Positions 1 to 7,359 of a stretch of DNA of 64,000 bases are shown here, piece by piece. The stretch's first letter is position 1, and the number at the start of each line of letters is the position of its first letter. Source of the stretch: Cryomorphaceae bacterium. GTDB taxonomy: Bacteria; Bacteroidota; Bacteroidia; Flavobacteriales; Schleiferiaceae. The translations under genes and the position numbers were made by a program. A model generated the notes under the pieces. The model was not told where the DNA came from. It did not search any database and saw only the letters and a program-made list of their open reading frames with translations. Location: contig JAFMBM010000002.1 of assembly GCA_017858515.1 (NCBI GenBank), positions 1-64,000 on the forward strand, given 5' to 3'.

Positions 1-232
1 CCCTTCCATCAATGATTGTGCGTGATAAGCCATTTTGAAATTCTGCAAGCCCCTTGATGTTTACCAAGAACATTCGATCAATAACAGGTATAATCCAATG
101 GAAACCAGGCTGTGCCAATTTTTGATACTTGCCTAATCGTTCTATCAAGCCTTTATGAGTGGGTCGAACAATCTTGATTCCGTAAAAGAGAAATAACAAG
201 ATGGGCAATAGCAAATACAAATAGTAACTCAT
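1..232 (-). CDS. Stomatin-like SPFH-domain membrane protein, 5' part only
   Basis: Reverse-strand reading from the ATG at 232 gives 77 codons that run off the left edge. Residues 1-18 form one hydrophobic segment. Then comes IVRPTHKGLIERLGKYQ and PGFHWIIPVIDRMFLVNI, the start of the SPFH (band 7/slipin) domain of stomatin-like proteins, which are membrane-anchored oligomeric scaffolds. Beyond VNI the family usually continues with TEQMVDAEPQE-like sequence, but here the last 17 or so residues (KGLAEFQNGLSRTI and onward) do not fit. The true gene may therefore be disrupted, or the window edge may be an assembly join. Family assignment is good; intactness is unknown. Confidence 0.7.
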   Translation of the reverse strand, partial: MSYYLYLLLPILLFLFYGIKIVRPTHKGLIERLGKYQKLAQPGFHWIIPVIDRMFLVNIKGLAEFQNGLSRTIIDGR

Positions 233-497
233 GTTTTATCTCTTTGATTTTAAAGATTCTAATTTTGGATAAGGCTGGATAATTCCCTCCACTTCCAAAA
301 ATCAAATCTCAAAATTTCATAGGCAAAAAGCCTTACATGGAGAATATGCTCTATTGTATTTATCCCACGTTTTTAAAAGTCTATGACTGAATTTAACCGT
401 CTGAATAAAGAGCCTTTAATTCTTCACAATCAGAAAAGAATAGGCGAATGGGATGATTTCTTAAAAAAAAATGAGCATCCAAAAGATTCTTGCACAG

Positions 498-1064
498 CTA
501 AAGATCCTCTAAGTTTTTTCTTCGCTTACTCTTTAATTGCTTGTAAAAAGTGGGTGTTAGTCCAGTAATTTTTTTGAATTGATTGGAGAGATGGGCCACA
601 CTGCTGTAGTGAAGTCGATAAGAAATTTCTGTGAGATTCAATTCGTCATAAAGGAGCAACTCCTTAATTTTTTCCACCTTATGGATGATAATGAAATGCT
701 GTATGGTAATTCCCTTTACTTCTGAAAACGCGTTCGCCAAATAGGTATAGTCATACCCTACTTATTCACTGATATAATCAGAGTAATTCACCTTTGGAAA
801 TTCATCGCTATAATGAATCATCTCTATAATTACATTCTTGATCTTCTCAATCAAGATGCTTCTTTTATCATCCAATAATTCTAATCCAGTTTTTGACAAA
901 TTGATTCTAAGTTGATCTCTTTGTTCTTCGGTGATGTCTTCTAGAATTTCAATCATTCCTAAATCAACAATCACATAATGAAGTCCGAGTTTAGACAGCT
1001 CGTACTTCACTACCATTTTGCATCGTAAACTAACCATATACTTTATGTACAGTCTGGTGCTCAT
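498..1064 (-). pseudogene. AraC-type regulator of the copper cluster, interrupted by an in-frame stop
   Basis: One reading frame of 189 codons holds two halves of the same protein. The first 100 residues (MSTRLYIKYMVSLRCKMVV onward) form the N-terminal sensory part found beside copper ATPases in Bacteroidota. The second half (VGYDYTYLANAFSEVKGIT, then helices ending in AHLSNQFKKITGLTPTFYK) is a two-helix-turn-helix AraC DNA-binding domain. A TAA at 762-764 follows ...DYISE and the frame continues unchanged after it, so this is a point nonsense change rather than a frameshift; relatives, as I recall them, have EKLGYDYTYLA here. The break falls at the start of the DNA-binding domain, so the truncated product should not bind DNA. 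Readthrough, internal initiation (TTG at 740) or a sequencing error are alternatives. It is divergent from copA, 433 bp away. Confidence 0.8.
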
Positions 1065-1227
1065 AAATTCAATTATTTTGTACCTAATCGGTTTTTACTG
1101 AATTAATTCAAAGCCAATCAAGTCAATCCGTAAGAAGGCTTTTCCATCATTTCACCAAGAAGAAGTTCCATTTTTCGTAAGGTAATCATTTCGACAGCGT
1201 TCTGCTGGAATAATGCAAATCGCTGAT

Positions 1228-1258
1228 GATGGCATCAAATGCCATCGGCATAGTGCCG
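1228..1258. repeat. Two adjacent perfect hairpins
   Basis: GATGGCAT-CAA-ATGCCATC (1228-1246) is immediately followed by CGGCA-TAG-TGCCG (1246-1258), sharing one base. Both are perfect with 3-base loops. No U-run follows on either strand, so a simple terminator is unlikely. They could be operators, an RNA structure, or part of a dispersed palindromic repeat. Confidence 0.6.
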
Positions 1259-1421
1259 TAATGAGCGCCAGTTCAGTATGTATGAAACCATCCAAAATAA
1301 AACACTACTGAAAATCCCTAACCAAAGCTCAAGATAGAAATGACTCCAACCCACCTTAAAAAGAACTTTAGCCCAAGCAAAAGAAAATCAGAGCATATTT
1401 GAACTATATTGAAGATTATTC

Positions 1422-1442
1422 GTAGAAAATTATTTTTTCTAC
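1422..1442. promoter_or_regulatory. Inverted repeat upstream of copA, candidate operator
   Basis: GTAGAAAA-TTATT-TTTTCTAC is a perfect 8-bp inverted repeat ending 55 bp before the copA ATG. Its position suits an operator for a copper-responsive regulator. The role is inferred from position only. Confidence 0.4.
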
Positions 1443-1497
1443 CAAGCAAGCCAAAGCAGTACTTTGTTTTCGTTTAAAATTGTCAAATAAAGCCAAT

Positions 1498-3735
1498 ATG
1501 GTATCCACCAAAGCTAAAAAGATTCTCCCCCTCAAAGAGACATTCCCCGTTATTGGAATGTCATGCGCCGCTTGTGCCTCTAGCGTAGAATCTATTCTGC
1601 TGAAAACGGAAGGGGTTCAAAGCGCATGTGTAAACTTTGCGTCTCAGTCAGTTTTGGTAGAGTACACCAAAGGCACAGAAGCGAGTCAATTGCAAACTGC
1701 ACTTCAAAAAGTTGGATACGATCTAATTATAGACGAAGAGGATCCCTTTGAAGCTCAGAAAGAATCTCAACTAAAAGAATATCAGAAACTTAAGAATCGA
1801 ACTATCGCTGCAGCACTTCTTACTACTCCCATATTTATATTGGGAATGCTCTTTTCTGATTGGGAAACAGGACGTTGGATCTCCTTGTTTCTGTCTCTGC
1901 CCGTACTCTTTGTATTTGGGAGACACTTCTATGTAAACGCCTGGAAACAAGCCAGAAATGGAACAACCAATATGGATACTTTGGTTGCCATAAGTACGAG
2001 TATTGCCTTTATTTTCAGTGTTTTTAATACGGTATTTCCAAGTTTCTGGTATGCTCAGAATATGCAAGTACATGTGTATTACGAAGCCGCAACAGCCATA
2101 ATCACCTTTGTTTCGTTGGGAAAATTATTGGAGGAAAAAGCAAAATCAAATACCTCTTCAGCCATTAAAAAACTGATGAGTTTACAACCTAAAACGCTCA
2201 AAGCTTTGGTGGATGGAATTGAGCAAGAGATTCCCATTTCTTCAGTTAAAAAAGGATACACCATACTGGTTCACCCAGGTGAGTGCATTGCTGTAGACGG
2301 AATTGTTCTTTCTGGAAATTCTTTTATAGATGAGAGTACCATCACAGGCGAAGCCTTGGCTGTTTCTAAGTTCGAAGGAGAAAAAGTTTTTGCAGGAACG
2401 ATAAATCAGAAAGGAAGTTTTCAGTTTATAGCGGAGAAGGTTGGCAACGAAACTGTTCTGGCTCAAATTATTAAAGTGGTGCACCAAGCCCAAAACAGCA
2501 AAGCGCCCGTTCAGAAGTTAGTAGATAAAATCGCCAGCGTGTTTGTTCCAGTAGTTTTGGTGTTAAGCGTTCTCACCTTTTTAATATGGTTGTTTTCCGG
2601 TGTAGAGAATGCTCTAACACATGCCCTCCTGACTTCTGTGGCCGTTCTTGTAATTGCTTGTCCTTGCGCTCTGGGCTTGGCAACACCCACCGCAATTATG
2701 GTAGGAATTGGCAAGGGAGCCGAAAACAACATACTCATTAAAGATGCAGAAAGTTTAGAGCTAGGACACAAAGTAAATGCCGTTGTTTTTGATAAAACAG
2801 GCACAATTACCGAAGGAAAAACAACCGTAACCGACTTGAACTGGCTGCAAACAGAAAAAACTGAATTCTATAGCTCCATTCTTCTTTCTCTGGAGTCAAA
2901 ATCAGAACATCCTCTTGCTTCGGCAATTGTAAACAAGCTTCTTGAAGCTGGAGTATCACCTCATTCTCTGACTCATTTTGAAAGCCTTACTGGAAGAGGT
3001 ATCAAGGGATTTACATCGGATGAAAAGCTTTTTCTTGCTGGAAATGAAAGACTCCTAAATGAATATTCACTCCAAATCCCCACATCCGATCAATTTAAAA
3101 TCGACCAGTGGAAAAGCGAAGCCAAGACCGTTGTTTACTTCTTTAATGAGGAAGAAGTTCTAGCCATACTTGCCCTTTCTGACCAAATTAAGGCATCCTC
3201 CCAAAAGGCTATCGAGCGCTTAAGAAAAGAAGGTATGGAGGTCTATATGCTCACTGGCGACAATCACCAGACGGCAGAAGCCCTAGCCAAGAATTTAAGC
3301 TTAACCGATTTCAAGGCAGAAATGCTCCCCCAAGACAAAGCCGACTTCATTAAAACTCTTCAGACCCAAGGAAAACGAGTTGCCATGGTAGGCGATGGAA
3401 TCAATGATTCGCAGGCTCTCGCTTTGGCGGATGTGAGTATTGCTATGGGAAAAGGATCTGACATTGCTATGGAAGTTTCGTCTATTACTCTTCTAACTTC
3501 TGATTTAGAATCAGTTCCGAAAGCACTTAAGCTCTCGGGAATAACGGTAAAAGGAATTCGTCAGAATCTATTTTGGGCCTTCGTTTACAACATCATAGGA
3601 ATTCCGATTGCTGCTGGAATTTTATATCCTTTTAACGGCTTTTTATTGAGTCCTATGATTGCTGGAGCCGCCATGGCACTGAGTTCTGTTTCTGTAGTTT
3701 CAAATAGTTTGAGATTGAAGACAATTCAGTTATGA
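1498..3735 (+). CDS. copA: Cu(I)-exporting P1B-type ATPase
   Basis: Inner-membrane ATP-driven pump that removes Cu(I) (possibly Ag(I)) from the cytoplasm. A single N-terminal HMA domain carries GMSCAACASSVE (CxxC at about residues 23-26). Membrane helices follow, then the actuator TGEA motif, the ion-binding CPC (residues 388-390, ACPCALGLATP), the phosphorylation site DKTGTITEG (Asp at about 432), TGDN and GDGINDSQAL, and two final helices. The 745-residue length is normal for a CopA with one HMA domain. The frame opens six codons earlier with TTG (1480); I prefer the ATG at 1498. It lies divergent from a broken AraC-type regulator and upstream of an HMA chaperone. The CPC motif supports copper over zinc or cadmium. 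Confidence 0.95.
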   Translation: MVSTKAKKILPLKETFPVIGMSCAACASSVESILLKTEGVQSACVNFASQSVLVEYTKGTEASQLQTALQKVGYDLIIDEEDPFEAQKESQLKEYQKLKNRTIAAALLTTPIFILGMLFSDWETGRWISLFLSLPVLFVFGRHFYVNAWKQARNGTTNMDTLVAISTSIAFIFSVFNTVFPSFWYAQNMQVHVYYEAATAIITFVSLGKLLEEKAKSNTSSAIKKLMSLQPKTLKALVDGIEQEIPISSVKKGYTILVHPGECIAVDGIVLSGNSFIDESTITGEALAVSKFEGEKVFAGTINQKGSFQFIAEKVGNETVLAQIIKVVHQAQNSKAPVQKLVDKIASVFVPVVLVLSVLTFLIWLFSGVENALTHALLTSVAVLVIACPCALGLATPTAIMVGIGKGAENNILIKDAESLELGHKVNAVVFDKTGTITEGKTTVTDLNWLQTEKTEFYSSILLSLESKSEHPLASAIVNKLLEAGVSPHSLTHFESLTGRGIKGFTSDEKLFLAGNERLLNEYSLQIPTSDQFKIDQWKSEAKTVVYFFNEEEVLAILALSDQIKASSQKAIERLRKEGMEVYMLTGDNHQTAEALAKNLSLTDFKAEMLPQDKADFIKTLQTQGKRVAMVGDGINDSQALALADVSIAMGKGSDIAMEVSSITLLTSDLESVPKALKLSGITVKGIRQNLFWAFVYNIIGIPIAAGILYPFNGFLLSPMIAGAAMALSSVSVVSNSLRLKTIQL

Positions 3736-3889
3736 CGTTTTCCACCCTACTTTTCCCTTTATTGTATCCTTCACATCCAAAAAATTCAAAGGGTAAAAAG
3801 TTCAATATTCTATAAGTATAAACCACAATATTGCAATGTATTTTCTTTAGATGGATGTATTTTTAGGCTCAAATAAATACCGTTTTGTA

Positions 3890-4099
3890 ATGACTCAATT
3901 TAAATTCAAGACCTCGATTAAGTGCAACGGATGTATTGAAAAAGTAGGTCCAGAATTAAATGCAACCCATGGAATTGAAAAGTGGGAAGTGGATTTAACC
4001 CATCCCGATAGAATTCTAACGGTAGAAATGGACTCCGATTCAGATCAATCTATTGTAGACTCCGTAAAAAGAGTAGGATTCGAGATAGTTTCCATTTAG
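3890..4099 (+). CDS. Small HMA-domain metallochaperone (CopZ-like)
   Basis: A 69-residue protein consisting of one heavy-metal-associated domain. The metal site is IKCNGCIEKV (CxxC) near residue 11; the rest follows the beta-alpha-beta-beta-alpha-beta plan, ending SVKRVGFEIVSI. Such proteins carry Cu(I) to CopA-type pumps. The ATG at 3890 gives the usual family length; an upstream in-frame ATG at 3851 would add 13 unlikely residues. It lies 154 bp downstream of copA on the same strand. Confidence 0.85.
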   Translation: MTQFKFKTSIKCNGCIEKVGPELNATHGIEKWEVDLTHPDRILTVEMDSDSDQSIVDSVKRVGFEIVSI

Positions 4100-4242
4100 A
4101 ATTTCTCTGTTGCCAGAAATCGCAATTTGCCACCAATACTTTCTATAGATGGCCTGAATGATACAAATGTCGTATAACTGACTTGGATATTGAAGGGAAA
4201 TATAGATTTTCGCTCAATACAATTCAATATTCAATTCGAAAT

Positions 4243-5142
4243 ATGAGAAAAATTATCCTGGGCCATTTGGCTCTGTTTGCTCTTCTGCCAAGTCTCTCCA
4301 GAGCTCAAGGATGCTCTGATGCAGGCGTTTGTACCGCAGGACATATTACCTCAGGGATACTTCAAAACGATCCTATATTAAAGCTTGGGACCATCTTCGG
4401 TGTAGGCGAAAATGATGTTTCGTACTTCGACTTTGAAGCCAATTACAGTCACCCATTAAACGCCACCAATAGTCTTCAGATAAAACTCCCTTATCGTTTT
4501 ATTTCAGGTGATATTGGCAATGTAAGCGGACTCTCAGACCTCACCTTAAGTTGGTCTAGAGCTTGGAGACCCGAGAAAGAGTGGCAAGTAAGTACTGTCT
4601 TTGGCGTGAAAATACCCACGAATAATGGCAATAAAGATGCGCTTCCAATGGCGTATCAGACTTCCTTGGGCACCTTTGACCTACTTGCGGGAGTAAGTAT
4701 TCGCAATCGTAGTTTCCTTGGCTCAGTAGCCTTTCAACTCCCATTAACACAGAACAACAACCAATACGAACCAAATCCATTCGAAGTTCAACCGATCTAT
4801 GAAAGCACTCGGAATTTTGAAAGAGCTCCTGATTTAGTTGTGCGTTTGGGACAGGTTTTTGACAATCCAAACAACAAATGGCATTTCAATTATTCTCTTT
4901 TAACCATAATTCATACTCAAGATGACAGTTATGACGCCTTCTTCCCTACGGGAGATGTTCGTTTGCCAATCGCAAACAGCCAAGGATTCACAGCCAATAT
5001 AACCGGTGGAATTTCCTACGCAGTAAATGAAAAAGATAGAGTTGAATTTGAATTCGGAAGGCCCATAGCCATAACAACCAGTCGTCCTGATGGTCTTATT
5101 CGTCTTTTTGTTGGAGGCTTGCGTTGGTCTAGACGTTTCTAA
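4243..5142 (+). CDS. Outer-membrane beta-barrel, possible transporter or porin
   Basis: A signal peptide (MRKIILGHLALFALLPSLSRAQ) precedes a 277-residue mature part made of alternating amphipathic strands typical of a barrel, ending in an aromatic residue (WSRRF), as barrel-assembly signals do. Two cysteines lie just after the cleavage site (GCSDAGVCT) and could form a disulfide or bind metal. I chose the ATG at 4243 because the signal peptide starts there; the frame is open upstream to 4183. Its place after copA and the HMA chaperone suggests a role in metal handling or efflux. No exact family was recognised. Confidence 0.6.
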   Translation: MRKIILGHLALFALLPSLSRAQGCSDAGVCTAGHITSGILQNDPILKLGTIFGVGENDVSYFDFEANYSHPLNATNSLQIKLPYRFISGDIGNVSGLSDLTLSWSRAWRPEKEWQVSTVFGVKIPTNNGNKDALPMAYQTSLGTFDLLAGVSIRNRSFLGSVAFQLPLTQNNNQYEPNPFEVQPIYESTRNFERAPDLVVRLGQVFDNPNNKWHFNYSLLTIIHTQDDSYDAFFPTGDVRLPIANSQGFTANITGGISYAVNEKDRVEFEFGRPIAITTSRPDGLIRLFVGGLRWSRRF

Positions 5143-5221
5143 TCCTCATAAATAAGCCTTTTTTCTTTCAACGCAGAAAGATAAGCTCACTAATGTTTTT
5201 CCCAGAATGGTGCTCGCCTGA

Positions 5222-6649
5222 TTATTCTCTATTGAAAGTAGATGCAAGAAAAAGCAAACTCAAAGTGATTAATCCGTTGAGCGCCAATATTTCAAATCCG
5301 AGGGTAAGATTAAAATATTGAGTAAACCAACTATTTAGCAACCAACTTAAGATGGGCGAAACAATGGCGACGGAAGGAATTATCCATTTATTTTGAATTT
5401 GAGCCTTTGTAAAAATGCCAAAAACAAAAAGACCCAATAAAGGCCCATAAGTGTAACCCGCTGCCTTAAATAGATCAGAAACTACATGCTCATTCACTAC
5501 ATATCTAAAGCCTACAACCACTAAGATCAGTACAACTGAGAATCCAATGTGCACCGCTTTTCGGGTAGAAACTTGACTCTCATTAATTTCTAAAATATCT
5601 ACACAAAAACTGGTTGTTAAAGATGTTAATGCAGAGTCTGCACTCGAATAAGCTGCGGCAATGAGACCAATAATAAAGAGCGCTGCCAATAATGCACTTC
5701 CATTTTCCATTACAATGCTTGGGAAAAGTTGATCTCCTTTAACATCCAATCCGTTTAACTCTGCGTACTCGCTTAAGAACAAGCCCAATATCATAAAAAG
5801 TAAGTTCACGAAAACTAATACGATACTGAACCAAAACATATTGCGCTGACTTTCCTTCAAACTTCTACAGCTTAGGTTCTTTTGCATCATATCTTGATCT
5901 AAGCCTGTCATTACTAGGGTAATCAAAGCTCCAGACAAAAAGTATCGAACGAAATGGGTAGGTTCTTTTAGACTATCAAAAACAAAGATTTTCGACTTAG
6001 GACTGTCAACAATATGATTCAACCATCCCTCACCTCCAACTAAGGTATCGCCCAGCCATATCAATGTCAAAACTACAGATAGCAGCATAAATAAGGTTTG
6101 CAGAGTATCTGTCCAAACGATGGTCTTTATTCCGCTCCTAAATGTGTATAACCAAATCAAGGCTACGGTAAAAACAACGGTCATCCAAAAAGGAATATTC
6201 CATTTGTCAAAAACCAATAATTGCAGAACCATAGCCACCAGATACAAGCGAAAACTTGCACCTACTACACGGCTCAATAAGAAAAAAGAAGAGCCAGTTA
6301 CATGGGCCGATCGTCCAAATCGGTGGTTTAAATAACCGTATATGGAAGTTAAACCTAATTTGTAATAAAGAGGGAGTAATACATTCGATATCAATGTATA
6401 ACCCAAGAGATATCCAAATACCATTTGCATATATGAGAACGAACTACTTCCAACCCAACCAGGCACACTTATAAAGGTTACACCCGAAAGCGATGCTCCA
6501 ATCATTCCGAATGCAACGATATACCAAGGCGAATTTCTTTTTCCAACGAAAAAAGAATCGTTGTCATCTTCCTTTCCAACTAAAAAACTAAGAAGAATAA
6601 GCAGGCCGAAATAGGCTGCCATAATTAGTAATATCCCTTCTGATCCCAT
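5222..6649 (-). CDS. Sodium/solute symporter (SSS family)
   Basis: A 475-residue polytopic inner-membrane protein with about 13 hydrophobic segments. The N-terminus (SFFVGKRNSPWYIVAFGMIGASLSG, shown in part) carries the GKR...W...G.S.SG pattern of SSS transporters, and AAAYSSADSALTSLTTSF matches the conserved sodium-site helix 8 region. The family imports sugars, amino acids, carboxylates or sialic acid with Na+; the substrate cannot be read here. It is divergent from recR with a 67-bp gap. Confidence 0.9.
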   Translation of the reverse strand: MGSEGILLIMAAYFGLLILLSFLVGKEDDNDSFFVGKRNSPWYIVAFGMIGASLSGVTFISVPGWVGSSSFSYMQMVFGYLLGYTLISNVLLPLYYKLGLTSIYGYLNHRFGRSAHVTGSSFFLLSRVVGASFRLYLVAMVLQLLVFDKWNIPFWMTVVFTVALIWLYTFRSGIKTIVWTDTLQTLFMLLSVVLTLIWLGDTLVGGEGWLNHIVDSPKSKIFVFDSLKEPTHFVRYFLSGALITLVMTGLDQDMMQKNLSCRSLKESQRNMFWFSIVLVFVNLLFMILGLFLSEYAELNGLDVKGDQLFPSIVMENGSALLAALFIIGLIAAAYSSADSALTSLTTSFCVDILEINESQVSTRKAVHIGFSVVLILVVVGFRYVVNEHVVSDLFKAAGYTYGPLLGLFVFGIFTKAQIQNKWIIPSVAIVSPILSWLLNSWFTQYFNLTLGFEILALNGLITLSLLFLASTFNRE

Positions 6650-6704
6650 GCTTCAAAGAAAAGCACAAAAAATTCATTCTTACACCTATGTTGAACTCCG
6701 TGTT

Positions 6705-6712
6705 TACCTTTA
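6705..6712 (+). promoter_or_regulatory. Putative -7 element of recR
   Basis: TACCTTTA matches the Bacteroidota -7 consensus TAnnTTTG at 7 of 8 positions and lies 4 bp before the recR ATG, implying a very short or absent leader. No clear -33 TTG at ideal spacing. Confidence 0.4.
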
Positions 6713-6716
6713 GCCC

Positions 6717-7334
6717 ATGGAATATGCCTCGCGCATTTTAGAAGAGTCTGTAGACGAAATTGCCTTACTGCCTGGTATTGGTCGCAAAACTGCATTGAGA
6801 TTAGCATTGCATTTAATTCGCCGTGGACCACAATCCAGCCGACGATTGGCAGATGCTCTAAATAAATTAGCAGATAACTTGCAACATTGCTCGCGCTGCT
6901 ACAATATTTCAGACGAAGAACTTTGCTCTATTTGCACCAATCCAGCGCGTCTCGACAAAGTGCTCTGCGTAGTAGAAGATATTCGAGATGTAATGGCCAT
7001 CGAATCAACCTCGCAATTTAAAGGGCGCTATCATGTTTTAGGTGGATTGATTAGTCCTCTTGAAGGAATTGGTCCCTCTGAGTTACAGATTGAGTCATTG
7101 TTAGAACGTGTTGGAATGGAAGAGATAGAAGAAATTATTTTCGCCCTTGGAGCCACGGTTGAGGGGGATTCTACTTCCTTTTATATTTTCAGGAAACTGC
7201 AAGGAAAAACAGTTAAAATAACTGCTATTTCGCGTGGAATTGGTGTAGGAGATCAGCTCGAATATGCCGATGAGATTACTTTAGCCCGAAGTATACAACA
7301 CCGAATCCCTTACGAAGATTCTTTGAAGAGATGA
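6717..7334 (+). CDS. recR: Recombination mediator RecR
   Basis: Cytoplasmic ring-forming protein that works with RecO and RecF to load RecA at single-stranded gaps. Domains in order: a helix-hairpin-helix (ALLPGIGRKTALRLALH, residues 16-32), a four-cysteine zinc finger (CSRC...CSIC, about 58-73), a Toprim domain starting LCVVEDIRDVMAIE, and a C-terminal Walker-B-like tail with GVGDQLEYADEITLARS. The 205-residue length is normal. The next gene begins 25 bp downstream, suggesting cotranscription. Confidence 0.96.
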   Translation: MEYASRILEESVDEIALLPGIGRKTALRLALHLIRRGPQSSRRLADALNKLADNLQHCSRCYNISDEELCSICTNPARLDKVLCVVEDIRDVMAIESTSQFKGRYHVLGGLISPLEGIGPSELQIESLLERVGMEEIEEIIFALGATVEGDSTSFYIFRKLQGKTVKITAISRGIGVGDQLEYADEITLARSIQHRIPYEDSLKR

Positions 7335-7359
7335 AATTGAAGCCAACGACATTTTTACC

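Larger units (their letters stand above)
1065..1497. other. 433-bp divergent intergenic region between AraC remnant and copA
   Basis: No convincing gene is present. It holds two adjacent small palindromes (1228-1258) and an inverted repeat close to copA (1422-1442), both listed separately. A TACTTTG sequence at about 1459-1465, just before copA, loosely resembles a Bacteroidota -7 element but lacks one base of spacing. A reverse-strand stretch around 1120-1200 reads somewhat protein-like but is interrupted by a stop and was not recognised. Confidence 0.6.

Noticed and set aside
383-568. Plus-strand open frame of 61 codons
   Set aside because: It overlaps the end of the AraC-type gene on the other strand, has no recognisable motif, and its composition is unremarkable.
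1120-1300. Reverse-strand protein-like stretch between AraC and copA
   Set aside because: Read as a possible gene remnant, but it contains a stop, has no upstream start of quality and matched no family I know.
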